The notes under the pieces are model-generated. The model did not search any database. It was not told where the DNA came from and saw only the letters and a list, made by a program, of their open reading frames with translations. The position numbers and the translations under genes are program-made. A stretch of 64,000 nt of DNA from Larus michahellis (Eukaryota > Chordata > Aves > Charadriiformes > Laridae), in assembly GCF_964199755.1 (NCBI RefSeq), contig NC_133898.1:131364553-131428552 (forward strand). Direction: 5' to 3'. This document shows, piece by piece, positions 1-10,615 of this stretch (within the stretch, counting starts at the first letter, position 1; each line of letters opens with the position of its first letter).

Positions 1-39
1 AAGATCCCTTCCCACCCAAACCATTCCGTGATTCGATGA
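1..39 (+). repeat. CR1 LINE, 3' tail only
   Basis: The window opens inside the last bases of a CR1 retrotransposon: the 'ccttcccacccaaaccattc' block followed by degenerate copies of the 8-bp CR1 end repeat. The rest of the element lies outside the window. It matches the tail of the copies at 24761-25195 and 39955-40241, so it belongs to the same subfamily. Confidence 0.85.
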
Positions 40-208
40 CATACGTTTATCCCAGATGATAAGACGCAAGGTGTTGTCCGGCCCAGCGCGGTGGTGCTGC
101 CCACGTAGCCAGTGACTGAGAAAATGGCTGGATTTTGGGGAGAGCAGGAGGGAGGGGAAGGGGAAGGAGAAAGAAACCAGATTTTCTCTGTTCGTCCCCC
201 CCCTCCAG

Positions 209-302
209 GTGCCAGACGCCGCGGTCACTGCCATCCTCAACCACGCATGTCTCCCTCACCTCCAGCTCCCCACGCGCCGCCACGATGCCAGCTCAGGAGT
301 GA
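209..302 (+). CDS. Possible last coding exon of an upstream gene (KIF3C by synteny only)
   Basis: A pyrimidine-rich tract ending in CAG at 206-208 makes a plausible splice acceptor. Read from 210, the next 30 codons give a Ser/Thr/Pro-rich tail (starting CQTPRSLPSS, ending TMPAQE) and stop at TGA 300-302; base 209 would complete a split codon. Such tails are common at the C-termini of kinesin-2 motors. In mammals KIF3C lies directly upstream of ASXL2 in the same orientation. I cannot confirm the protein from sequence memory. The other two frames are also open for a while because the stretch is GC-rich: the +1 frame (from 209) runs to 451 and the third frame to 1152. The exon and the frame are both inference. 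It could equally be non-coding UTR. Confidence 0.25.
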
Positions 303-549
303 CGTCCCGGACCCCCCCGTCCCCCGCACCGCCTCGCAGCGAGGACTGTGCCCCGCCGACCGGCGAGGAAGGGGCTCCAGCCGGCAGCATCTCCACCGGT
401 CCCAATTCGTCTTTGTCTTCAGCTACTTTGTGTGCGCGTGTGTTTGTGTGAGACGCTCACAAACAGCCCCCGGGGTGAGGGGAGCTGCCCCCTCCTTCCC
501 TCTGCGCCCCCCATCCCCCCCTTTCCTCCTCCCCGATCTGGATCTGTCA

Positions 550-577
550 CTTTATTTATTTAACGTATTTATTTATG
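550..577 (+). promoter_or_regulatory. AU-rich element cluster (four ATTTA pentamers)
   Basis: Two pairs of overlapping ATTTA motifs lie within 28 bases of an otherwise GC-rich region. In mRNAs, clustered ATTTA pentamers are bound by AU-binding proteins such as ZFP36 and ELAVL1 and affect stability. The element has a function only if the surrounding sequence is transcribed as a 3' UTR, which is inferred. Confidence 0.4.
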
Positions 578-1889
578 GAGTGGTTGATGCGCAGTCAGGA
601 GGCGCGTTCGGACTGGAGGACGCCCAGGGCTGGCGGCTCCTCGGGTACGCTCAGCTCCCAGCCCTCCCCACGCCGCCGCCGCAGCCCCCGCGCAGGGGCT
701 GGGGCACGGGGACACCACCGGGGTGGGCACCGCCGGTGTACTGCCCACCGTCAGACTCTGTGAAGCCGGCAGGAGAGGGCACGTGCCCCTCGCTGGTGGC
801 TTTGGCAGAAGGTGAGGCAGCCCTGGACTCTGGTGCTGCATTTGCTCTGCTGGATCCCAGGGAACGTGGCGATTTCTGCAGGGATTTGGAGACTTCGTGG
901 TGGCAGCACCTTGCGCTGGGCTTGTCAGAGGCCCAGAGGGACTCTCCAACCTGTGTCAACACCGTTGGCAGCAATGACATCTCATTGACTTCTGGGCATG
1001 GCTGTCACTGCAGGAACGCCAGCTCCATCCACAGAGGGGACTTGCAGATTAACCAAACCGAGCCGGTGCCGGTGGTGCCGGGACTTCGTCCACTGTGCCA
1101 CGCTCTGGAGACGGCTGGTCCTGTCCTGTCCCGCTGCCTGACACCACCCTGACTAAGTGGGTGTTCAGCTCCTTACAGCAAGGCTACCTAAGGGAGACCA
1201 GAGGTGAGAGCGTCACCATCCTGGCAACTGAAGGCAATGAAGAAACGCAGGACAAGACGGTGATGCCCAGAGGAGTGATGTCACCATCGCTCCCCTCCAG
1301 GCTGGGTAATACCATGTGGAGGTCACCTCGTAGGTGGGAGAACTTTATTGGTGATTGTGTGGGTCATGGAGGGATTGACGTGAAACAGGTAATGGATGAG
1401 AGGGGGAAAGCCACGAGGCCACTCGGGCGACCTGAAACCCGTCCCCGGCAGCAGCACATATAGGTGCCAGGACGTCGCTCGGTGTCCCTGGGTGGGTCAG
1501 CTTTCGGCAATTTGATATAGGGCAGGTGGGTCCTTGTTGAGGACCATCCCTAGCAGTGCCAGGCCAGCGGCCATGGTTTCCCTGGGATGGCTTCCAGATG
1601 TGCAGAGGTGGAGGAGATCTGTTCGTTAGACAAGATCCTAATGAATGAGGGAGTCACCCCCTGGTTCACATGGGAGGATATGGGTCTTCAAAGAGACGTA
1701 CGCTGAGGCCAGTCCCTGGGAAGTCAGAGCGGAGTAGATTGCAGGTAGGGACTGTGTCTTGTGGTGATGGAGAGAGTCTCTTCCACTGGAGGACGGGTCA
1801 CCGCTCACCGCGATGACTCCTGCACGCAGGGCCCAGGGTGAGGGAGGGAGAGGGAATGAGGCACACAGAGTAGAAACATCAGCTGGAAA

Positions 1890-2078
1890 CATCACTGGAA
1901 CAGGCTGCCCAGAGAAGCTGTGGCTGCCCCACAGTGTTCAAGGTGTTCAAGGCCAGGTTGGACAGGCCTTGGAGCAACCTGGGCAGGTGGGAGGTGTCCC
2001 TGCCCAGGGCAGGGGGTGGACTAGATGATCTTTTTAAGGACCCTTCCAAACTAAACCATTCTGTGATTCTATGATTCT
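1890..2078 (+). repeat. CR1 LINE, 3' fragment (about 190 bp)
   Basis: The fragment runs from the 'ggctgcccagagaagctgtg' block through 'ggagcaacctgggcaggtgg' to a complete tail with two copies of the 8-bp end repeat. It is 5'-truncated, as is typical for CR1. It lies inside the candidate 3' UTR. Confidence 0.95.
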
Positions 2079-3523
2079 GAACATCAGGAGCAGAAATATC
2101 AGCTGTGTCAACTTCAGAGCAGTCCAAGTCCCACCCAAGAGGAGCGTCCCATCAGAATGCTCCCTGTGGGTGCACTGGGGCATCCACAGACCTTCCCACC
2201 CACCTGACACATCCCCTGCTCTGCCGCTGGGGGATCTTCTCCCCATCCCCATAACGTTGTCCTGCCTCGTGCTCTTGATTGCTGCCCTCTGCCACCATCT
2301 TCCCTTCCCCACCTGTGCCCCGTAACACCTTCTGCCCCTCTGGAATCTTTGTCCCCTTCTCCCCCACCCCAGCAGCTGGCTGGCAGTAGGTGATTTTGGA
2401 AGCTGCAGGTTGCTGCCAGGACTGAGCTCAGTCCCTTTGAGCACGGCCAGGCCTGGTCTGTGCTCAGCCTGGGGAGGAGGGTGCAGGAGGAAGGGCGTGA
2501 GGAGCGAGAGATGGGTCCCTTCCACGGCTTGGGGTGAGCTCCTTCTGTGCGGAGGTACCGCCGGCAGCCGGGGGGTTGGTTGTTCATGCGTCCCATGTGC
2601 TTTTCCCAGAGCGAGCTGGCTCTGGCCCCATGGAACCTGGTGGATGAGAGACCTGGTTCTGTGTTTCATCTTCAGGATAGGTCTGGGAGTCAGGGTCAGG
2701 AAGCACAGCCCTCAGAAAGGGGAGGAGCAGGGTGGCCTGCAGGAATATATTTCCCTCCCTTCCTTGTTTTCTAATTGCCCCAAGTTCATCTTCAGCCGGA
2801 TCAGCAGCTGCTGGAGCCCGGAGGTGGTGAACAGGTGACAGAGTCTCTCTTGCCACCATTCTCTGTCCAGGGCATGGGAGACAAAGCTCAAGAGCTGATG
2901 GTGTCTTCTTCTTCCTCCTGTCTTGCGCCGGGTTGCGGAGCATCATGTAGAAGGGTGCGTGTGCTCCACGCTGGTCACCCATGGCACGTGTTGGTCCTTA
3001 TCTGTGTCACGGCAAAGGACACGTCCAAGTCCAGCAGGACTGTGGTCACATCCACGTGGAAGCCCTTCCAGCAGAGCACAGGATGGGTGTGCAAGCACCC
3101 GGGGATGGGCTGAGCCGCTTTCAATGTCAAAGTGCCGCTTGCATCGCATCCATGGTGCGTGTGGGTCCCAAGATCTCCCTCGCGCTCCCTCCGTCTCCCT
3201 CCACCGCTGCCGGCGACCTCCCAACCTCCTCAGCACAAACCCCGAGGGCTGGGAGCAGGTGCTGGCCATGGGAGCCGAGAGCTGGTGGCGGCGCTTTCCC
3301 TCTGCCTCGGGCGGCTCCGCAGCCTCCCTGCACCGCTGCCGCAGCCTCAGATGTATATTTGTAATGTTCTTTGGTCTTCGTATGTCGGTGCGTGTGTATT
3401 TACGTATGGGTGTGTGTCGGTGCGTGTGGGCGCGCGCGTGTAGCCGAGGGATCTATTTACCGTCAATGTGAGCGACTGTACAGGGGGCAAAGCCCAGAGG
3501 GGGGGACGGGGCTGGGCTGGGGC

Positions 3524-3551
3524 TTTTTTTTTTTTTTTTTTTTTTTTTTTT
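3524..3551 (+). repeat. Poly(T) tract, 28 T
   Basis: This is an uninterrupted run of 28 T after a GC-rich stretch, followed by further T- and G-rich sequence. It could be a simple homopolymer repeat or the reversed poly(A) of a decayed insertion. No recognisable retrocopy body was seen upstream on the minus strand. Its length is likely to vary between individuals. Confidence 0.9.
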
Positions 3552-3941
3552 GTGGTTTAATTGTTCGTTCAGTTATTTTGGGGTTTCGGGTTTGGGCATA
3601 TTTTTTTTTGCGAGGGGGTGGGTTCGGGTCTGTTCCGGATTGACTGACAAGGTGAGGGCCTTGATTAGGACCAAATTTTCGTGCCTGTTGCTCTGGTGAT
3701 TTATTTAGAAATCAAAAGTTTACTGTATGGTGGCCCATCCTTGTCACTCTATACATATGAATATACAGGACATATTATAAATATATATATATTATACATA
3801 CTGTATGGAGAGAGGTCATTAATCTCACACTCCCTCTGGCTTTGGATGGACACCTCTTCAATATGCTGTAACGTAGCTTTGACCCGGTGCTGGGAACGAC
3901 CAGAAAGCGCCAGCACCCTTCAGAAAACTGGCGATGACACC

Positions 3942-3947
3942 AATAAA
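3942..3947 (+). terminator. Poly(A) signal AATAAA, likely end of the upstream transcript
   Basis: A canonical AATAAA is followed about 20 bases later by a CA-containing stretch suited to cleavage. GT-rich sequence lies further downstream, near 4030-4045. It comes at the end of sequence with 3'-UTR character, so it probably ends the gene upstream of ASXL2. Strand and use are inferred. Confidence 0.5.
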
Positions 3948-3964
3948 GGAATGAGCATCATTGC

Positions 3965-4170
3965 ACAGGGCGTCCGCAGCCTCCTTCCTCCGTGGCTCCG
4001 GCCGGCCGGGACCCGCCGGCACCGCGGCCGGTGCGTGGACGTGGGCGCAGCCCCCCACGGCGTGGCCTGCGCGGGGGCACCGCAGGGCTGCGGGGCTTAG
4101 AGGCGAGGGTTTGGGATTTGGGCTCCTGCTGCTGCGCGGACCGGGGCACCGGAGCCTGCCCGCCGGGATT
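3965..4170. other. CpG-dense patch just past the poly(A) signal
   Basis: About 200 bp are rich in CpG and GC, including a GGCCGGCCGGG run and a CGCGGCCGG stretch. It begins immediately after the AATAAA at 3942, and AT-rich sequence follows. No start codon with a credible frame was recognised. It may be a small CpG island (antisense or enhancer-like) or simply GC-rich flank. Confidence 0.35.
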
Positions 4171-4817
4171 TCTCCGTGCATTTCCCTGTAAGATGGAGCG
4201 TTTGCACTAAAACACCGGTAATTTGCCAGAAGCTTCGCTAGGACATGGTCTAAGCAGCAGAAGCTGGTTTTGCTAGGCGTGAGCTCTCCCTATAGATATA
4301 CATATATATATAAAAAAAAAAGTTGTATGAGCTCCAAGAGTGTGGCGAGGCTGTATAAAATTGGTAAGTTGATTTTGAGGAGGTTTCATTTTACGTGCTG
4401 GCGTAGATCCTGCCAGCGTTGCGCTGCTGGTGCCGGGCTGACGAGCAGCAGTGCAGCGAGGTCTGCAGCCCGCCTGCCTCCAGCCCGGGTCACGCGTGGG
4501 GCGGGGGGTGCCGGCAGAGGAAGGAGAGAAGAGCCCGGGGGTAAAAGCAAAGTGAGAGAAGGGGGGACGGTTACAGCCCACGGGGAGAGCAAGGGAGGAC
4601 CCACGGACGTTCAAGTGAATCAAAGCCACTGACGCCAGTGGGATTTTGGGGAGCTGAAAGAGTGAAAAGGGAGCAGCAACAGCGAGCAGGGAAGAGGTTG
4701 CGCATCTCTCCTCCCGGGTGCCGCTGCTTTTTTCCCTGTGCCATTGGAAAACAGGGAAAAAAAATCCCACGTCTTATGCATTAACGAAGCTCTTACTAAG
4801 AAAAGACTGCAGCAGCA
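4171..4817. other. Intergenic, no gene recognised
   Basis: Unique-looking sequence with a short TA-rich microsatellite near 4297-4322 ('atatacatatatatataaaa') and a GC-rich middle. No coding frame or repeat was recognised. Confidence 0.5.
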
Positions 4818-5010
4818 GGGAAGAGAGCTGGGGGTGTCCAGCCTGGAGAAGAGAAGGCTCCGGGAAGGCCTTAGAGCAGGTTTCCAGTATCTGAAGGGGC
4901 CTACGAGAAGCTGGGGAGGGACCTTTCAGAAGGGCATGTAGCGATAGGACGCGGGGCAATGGCTTCAGGCTGGAAGAGGGGAGGCGAAGGTTGGATATTA
5001 GGAAGAAACG
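4818..5010 (+). repeat. CR1 LINE, internal ORF2-end fragment lacking its tail
   Basis: The fragment carries the 'gcctggagaagagaaggctc' block encoding SLEKRRLR and continues to 'ttggatattaggaagaaac'. There the CR1 match stops, before the usual 3' region and tail. Loss of the 3' end is unusual for a target-primed insertion and implies a later deletion or an older element. A more ancient CR1 begins about 140 bp downstream on the same strand. Confidence 0.85.
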
Positions 5011-5149
5011 GTAGCCCGGGTGCAGGGGCGAGGACGTGGACGAAGGTGGGGACAAGACACACAACGAGAAGGAAAAGGCCAGGGAACAAGGGGCAATCCA
5101 ATCCGTAGGTGCATTAGTAGTAAGAGAAAAATGAAAGAGGGTTTCTTCC

Positions 5150-6344
5150 CTATGCACCGGGGAATGAATGATAATATCAGAGGGAAAAACTAAGCACGCA
5201 ATCATTTTTTATTTTTTTTACTTCAGCCTTCATTTAAAAGGTCAGCTGCGAGCAGACGGCTAACAATAAATGTCATCGAAAAAGGGCCGAGCACTCAGGC
5301 TAAAATAAGAAAAGGGGAGGCTAAAGATTTCCCGTACACGCTGGGTGTTTCCAAATCGGCCGGGTCTGATTTGATTCATCCCGCTGTACGCGGGGAGGTC
5401 GGTAAAGCAACCTCGGAGCTGCACGCGATGGGGTTTGAGAACTCACAAAGAACAGGCAAAGTGTCCGAACAGGAACAGGACAAACGTAAAGAATATCTTT
5501 AAAATGGGGGAAAGGAGAACTCGGGGAATTATACACTCAGCCTAACCTCACCTCCTGAAAAGACACTGCAGGGGTGAACGCAATCCACCTGCAAGTATCG
5601 ACAGGAGAAGGAGGTGGAAAGCGACAGCCGACCTGGTTTGGTCCGAAGCAAATCACATAAAGCAACATCATTTGCTGCCAGGACTAAGAGACCTTGCAGA
5701 TGTATCACAAATTAGGATATATTCAGAGATTTTTGGTGAAACTCTTTGGCACGCTCACTGATGGGAGGCCGAAGTTGGGGTTGGCGATGGCAGATTTTTC
5801 CAAAAGAAAGGGGTTGTAGGGGGGCAGAGAGAGAAACGTGGTGTGTTCCCCTCCAGCCCAGCGCTTCCGGGGTCGGCCGCGCCAGGCACCGCTTCTCAAC
5901 GAAGAACAGAAAGATTTGGCAAGAAATCAATGGGCACGATGTGAAAACGTGAAAGACTGAAAGAAACAGGGTGGTTTCCACCTAGGGCTAGAAGACTGTG
6001 GAGGGAGGTAATTGTGATCTTCAAATACTGACAAAGACCGATAGAAAAGGAAGAGATTATCCTGTTCCAGCTACCAAGAGGAGACAGGACAAGAATTTCT
6101 GGTCTTAAAACACAGCAAGAAAGATTTAGATCAGAATTTAGGAAAACTGCTGTAAGCCCCCAAGGATGACGCAGCAGTAGAATAGGTTACACATGCGATA
6201 CAGAACTGCTCCCACCGGGGGCTTTTAAGAGCAGATCAGACTGACAGCTGTCAAGAGCCATTTACGAGGCAGTTGGAGGGCAAAGGATGACGGGATAAAC
6301 CCCCGACAACCTCTTCCAATCCTATTTTCTATGATTCTGTGATT
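5150..6344 (+). repeat. Ancient, heavily decayed CR1-type LINE (ORF2 reverse-transcriptase remnant to tail)
   Basis: The order of blocks follows a CR1 reverse-transcriptase region. A segment at 5340-5560 corresponds to the part before the RT core (F..RPGLI-like, then a 'ctttaaaatgggggaaagga' block and an 'attatacactcagcctaacc' block). The decayed end of ORF2 follows at 5960-6170, and a clear CR1 tail lies at 6325-6344. Frames are broken throughout, so nothing is functional. Divergence from the other CR1s suggests an old subfamily. Confidence 0.65.
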
Positions 6345-7456
6345 TGAAATTCCTGCAGGGTACAGTCTGGGCGCGTGGGAGTTGAGCCGAACCCGGCGCA
6401 GAGCTGGAAGAAACGGAGAGGGAGGAGATGAGGAAGGGAGAGAGTCGGGGTTTGCCGTGTTCAATTCACCTCGCCGCCGCCGCCGGCCAAGGCAGCCCGC
6501 GAGCAGAGCAGAGAGCGAGGGCCCTGGGTAACGCAGCGCGAATAAAAGCGGGGAAATGTCAGATTATAAGCAACCGCCGTGCGGTCAGGAGCTCCGCTTC
6601 TTCCCGAGGAGTTCAGAAATCACGCGTGAAAGGTGCAGAGAAGGGCAGAGGGTTTTTCCACGCCCAGTGTAACTGCCAAACCCATTCTGAGACGTTAGCT
6701 TTGGCCACGCACGTGGTACGGCCCACGGGACAAGAAGGTGACTTCGGGCAGGAAAACAACGCTCCAGTCACCAACAATACTCTTTCCTGGCGAATTCTGC
6801 CGTGCCTGGTTTATTTTACACTCTTGGGGCTGCTTGATTTTCCCTATGGCGGTGTCAGGTTTGGCTCACCCAACACGGACGTCTCCACCTTCGTCTCCCT
6901 CTCCTGCCCCACAGACGAGCGCCTGGAGAGCGGGGACAAGGTGTGTGTGATGGGTGCCCGCAGCCACCCCCCCGCGTCGATATGGATGAGCCGAGCTCAC
7001 AGCATTCGCGACGCAGAAGACACCCAGGAGCGTCTGTGCTTTCCCGCTTAGCCTGGGGTTTGCTCTGCAATTCCTCTGCCCGTTCCTTGGGGCCGGTTTC
7101 TCTTTTCACAAACGTGCGCTGCGGTTTCTTCGGTGGCGACACTCAGCGGCTTCAGCAGCCAGGAGGGTCTTTGCTCGGGCTCAAGATGTCTCCATTTCCC
7201 TGGGACAGCTGGCCGCCCCTGACCGTCACACGGGACTGCACAGAACCCTGCAGTTCTTATGAGAGCACTGAACCAGGCGATAGAAACGTGATTTTAAAGA
7301 GCTATGTCCCATCTACCGGCAGTTCAAAACAAATTGTAATTTTTAACTGAAATCTATAAAATTTAGGGTAAATTCACTATAACAATTTTGGGGTTTTTTC
7401 TTACTACAACTGATAGGACTTCTCCTGTCAGAAATCTAAAATGTATTCTTCAGATT
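6345..7456. other. Unique sequence with a small CpG/CCG patch; no gene recognised
   Basis: A CpG-rich patch with a short GCC repeat lies at about 6465-6500. A 207-codon open frame (6428-7051, +) has no recognised domain and low-complexity composition, and I treat it as chance. The rest is unremarkable. Confidence 0.4.
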
Positions 7457-7924
7457 TCACAGAATCATAGAATCTTCATGGCTGGAAAGGACCTTTGAGA
7501 TCATCGAGTCCAACCACACACATACAAAAAAAACCCCCTACAATCTCTGCCACTGGAGCATGCCCTGAAGTGCCACATCCAGACGTTCCTTAAACACCTC
7601 TAGGGATGGTGGCTCAACCCCCTCCCTGGGCAGGCTGTTCCAGTGCCTGACCACTCTTTCAGTAAAGGAATTCCTCCTGATATCTAACCTAAACCTCCCC
7701 TGCCGCAGCTTCAGCCCATTTCCTCTGGTCCTGTCATTATTCCCCTGGGAGAAGAGGCCAACCCCCACCTCTCTGCACCCTCCTTTCAGGGAGTTGTAGA
7801 GGGCAATGAGGTCTCCCCTCAGCCTCCTCTTCTCCAAGCTCAACATGCCCAGCTCCCTCAGCCTCTCCTCATATGCCCTGGTCTCCAGACCCCTCACCAG
7901 CCTGGTAGCTCTCCTCTGGACACG
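7457..7924 (-). repeat. CR1 LINE, about 470 bp, minus strand
   Basis: The tail (tcacagaatcatagaatc on the + strand) is at 7457. The body reads as ORF2 C-terminus on the minus strand, with residues [20 protein letters not shown] followed by [15 protein letters not shown]. The frame stays open for 119 codons, so this copy is relatively intact, but it is strongly 5'-truncated. Confidence 0.95.
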
Positions 7925-10066
7925 ATTTGTGTGGTTCTATATGCCAATATTTACATTTTCAATGAAAATAAGTGAAAATTTTGAAGGGGCCAAACACCTA
8001 CACCCCACCTTGGAAGAACAATGCCCACAGAGGTTCATCACCCCTCCGTGACTGCCATGCCCAGGTACAGGGTGGAAAAGCGTGAGGGGCCCAAGAGCCT
8101 CCAACACAGTACAAACTGCAAGATCAAGAGAGGTGGAAGCTGGACTAGCAAAGACACAACATATGCCGTATACACGTATGCGGTGTGAGACATGGGTGAG
8201 AGGTTTGGAGCGGAGAACGCTGCGAGAAACACGTTGGGTTACTCCATGGCCAGTGACAGCTGCCACTGGGCAGCTGCAGAGCAGTTTCTAGTGGTGCTGG
8301 TCTCTGGACCACATTCACTCTGAGAGCAACGACATCCAGGTGGTCAGAGATGTGAGTTTAGGATTCCGGGTCTGAAGTGGAACTGGGTGGCAGAGCCGGG
8401 GTGACCAAAATGCCACCTGTGCTGGGAAGGACGGGGGGAGTGGTGTGGCCACCCCTCAGCCTCCCGTGCTGAGGACAGAAGGACGTGTTCAGGGAAATTT
8501 ATACAGCTCCTGGTTCATTCCTCTTCTTCTCGCTCTCCTCTCATTGCGCAAAGAGTGAGCCACCCAGGTAGGGACTTGTCCCTGAAACCTCCAAAACATT
8601 CGGAGGTGTGGTTAAGACGCGCAAGGGTAGCTCAAAGCAAGGTTTACCAAACGCTTTATGTCTCAGCCTCATTCAAGAAAATCAGTAAGATTTTCTGTCG
8701 CTGAGCCCTGCTTCTCTTTCAGTCCCACCCTGCCACTCTTGAGGCTTGTGGTAGAGGTTCTGCTGCTCTCGCACGCCTGCCCCGGGGACACATCAGAGGG
8801 ACACAAAGAGCATCAGGCCTCCTGGCTCTCAGGAGAGCTCATCTCTCCTCCTGACCCTGCTCCTGGCTCATGATGAGCGAGCTACTCCAAATCCCCATTT
8901 CCCTAGCGCTAAAGCTTATTATAATTTTTTTAAGTACTTTGAGATTTACTTCTTATAAGATGTTGCAAAAGAGCTGAATGTTTTCACTACTGAGTAAATT
9001 TTAAAGTATTTCAGCACGAAGGTGACTACAGCCGCCATAAATACGGTGCGTGGACTTCCCAAGACAAAAGCCGTGCGGGAAGCCTTTATTCCAGAGGAGC
9101 TTTTTGGGTTTGTTTTGGTTTGGCTTTTTTTTTTTTTGCTGTTCCTTGATGCTGTGATGACACCCTGTGGACTTTTCCCTGTACTACTGTAGCTGTGCAA
9201 AGACCCAAAAACTTCATTCTTTTTCCCCCTAATGGCTCTTTTACTCCGTTTCCCTACGTTTTTCTCTAGTGACATCTTTTCTTCAAGCTGTTAACTCAGT
9301 CTTTAATGGCTTTTAGCAAGGCAGCCATGTCACTAACATTATTTGGCACGCGCTGTTCCCGTGCGTCGCTGTCTCGCTAACATTTGTTGTTTTGCAATCA
9401 GATGGTGGAGACACCTAGGAGAGACCTCTCCACCACCAAACGTGCTCCACGGCACATCTTGCCGTGCAGCAGCAGGTTTCAGATGGTCCAAGGGATCGGT
9501 CCGCTGGGACGGTGGTGATTTGAGACCTCCTCCACAACGAATTTCCCCAGATTTAGACTCTGTCTGGAAGAATATACTTGTCCTCTGTCCTTTCAGTCCC
9601 AACTTCTATGCCAGCAGACAGATAGAGTAATTATTTGTAGCTGTTCTGCCTTAAAATATGTTGCCTATATGCTTATTCCCATTGCGGGTATACTCACGAT
9701 CAAGCGCTGACCCTTGAGGAGCAATGTTGGTGGGGACACACAGCAGCCACTGGCTTCCCACGCCATTCCACACTTGTCTGTACTTGGGAAGCACTTTCCC
9801 TCTTTTCCCTCAGTCTCAGAAGAAATATTAAAGGAAGGGAAGAAGTAGGAATTAAACTTTCTTTCTCCTATGAGTGCTCATTTCTATTTGAATTCACACT
9901 ATGAATGCAAGCAGAACCACCCAAAACCCACCAAATAGCTGGAGGAGAGCATCTGAGTTTTCAGTGGCAAAGCATCAGGACAAGAGCATCGGTGTTTTCA
10001 GAGGACCATCCTTCCAACAACAGCAACATGCCTGGAGACCTCGTGAATGGTATTAGGCCTCGTTAA
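7925..10066. other. Intergenic, nothing recognised
   Basis: About 2.1 kb of unique-looking sequence with a T run near 9125-9139. No coding frame with a recognisable domain, no tRNA and no clear repeat family were seen. Confidence 0.5.
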
Positions 10067-10436
10067 CATAGAATCATAGAATCACAGACTGGTTTGGGTG
10101 GGAAGGGACCTTAAAGGCCACCCAGTGCCACCCCCTGCCCTGGGCAGGGACACCTCCCACCAGCCCAGGTTGCTCCAAGCCCCGGCCAACCTGGCCTTGA
10201 ACCCCTCCAGGGATGGGGCAGCCACAGCTTCTCTGGGCAACCTGGGCCAGGGGCTCACTACCCTCACACCAAAGAATTTCTTCCCAATATCTCATCCAAA
10301 TCTCCCCTCTTCCAGTGTAAAACCCTTCCCCCTCGTCCCACGGCTCCCCTCCCTGCTCCAGAGTCCCTCCCCAGCTTTCCTGGAGCCCCTTGAGGGACTG
10401 GCAGGGGCTGGAAGGTCTCCCCAGAGCCTTCTCCAC
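10067..10436 (-). repeat. CR1 LINE, young-type subfamily, minus strand
   Basis: The tail is at 10067. The body is the reverse complement of the block shared with the copies at 14438, 24761 and 39955 (the 'gcagccacagcttctctggg' and 'tgccctgggcagggacacct' segments). The CR1 match breaks at about 10436, where a second CR1 segment starts. Confidence 0.95.
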
Positions 10437-10440
10437 GTTG

Positions 10441-10615
10441 AACCCTCACAGGAAAGAGTGTCTTCCTAATATCTAATCTAAATCTCCCCTCTTTCAGTTT
10501 AAAACCGTTCCCCCCGATTCTGTCGCTCCCTTCCCTGATCCAGAGTCCCTCCCCATCTCTCTTTAGGCCCCCTTTAGGGACTGGAAGGCTGCTATAAGGT
10601 CTCCCCTCAGCCTTC
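10441..10615 (-). repeat. Second CR1 segment, tail-less, fused to the preceding one
   Basis: After the first CR1 reaches the 'ccagagccttctcca' region, the sequence jumps back to an earlier CR1 position ('cttcctaatatctaatctaa'). It then repeats the same stretch through 'aggtctcccctcagccttca'. This segment has no 3' tail of its own, so the locus is a head-to-tail mosaic of two minus-strand CR1s joined by deletion or nested insertion. Confidence 0.85.

Larger units (their letters stand above)
303..3965 (+). other. Candidate 3' untranslated region of the upstream + strand gene
   Basis: This stretch has no convincing coding frame but several 3'-UTR traits. Overlapping ATTTA pentamers sit at 550-577. 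GT-rich tracts lie at 425-452 and 3377-3441, followed by a long T run and an AT-rich stretch near 3760-3800. A canonical AATAAA at 3942-3947 closes it. One CR1 (1890-2078) is embedded, which is tolerated in UTRs. The long open frames are GC-rich chance frames with no recognisable domain. By conserved gene order this would be the KIF3C 3' UTR. RNA-seq could instead show that the region is intergenic. Confidence 0.4.

Noticed and set aside
112..1152. 346-codon + strand open frame
   Set aside because: The sequence is GC-rich, the translation is Pro/Arg/Ser-biased with no domain, and it overlaps other equally open frames and UTR-like elements. It is most likely chance openness.
2034..2669. 211-codon minus-strand open frame
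   Set aside because: It begins in unique GC-rich sequence and ends in a CR1 tail, and the translation has no recognised motif.
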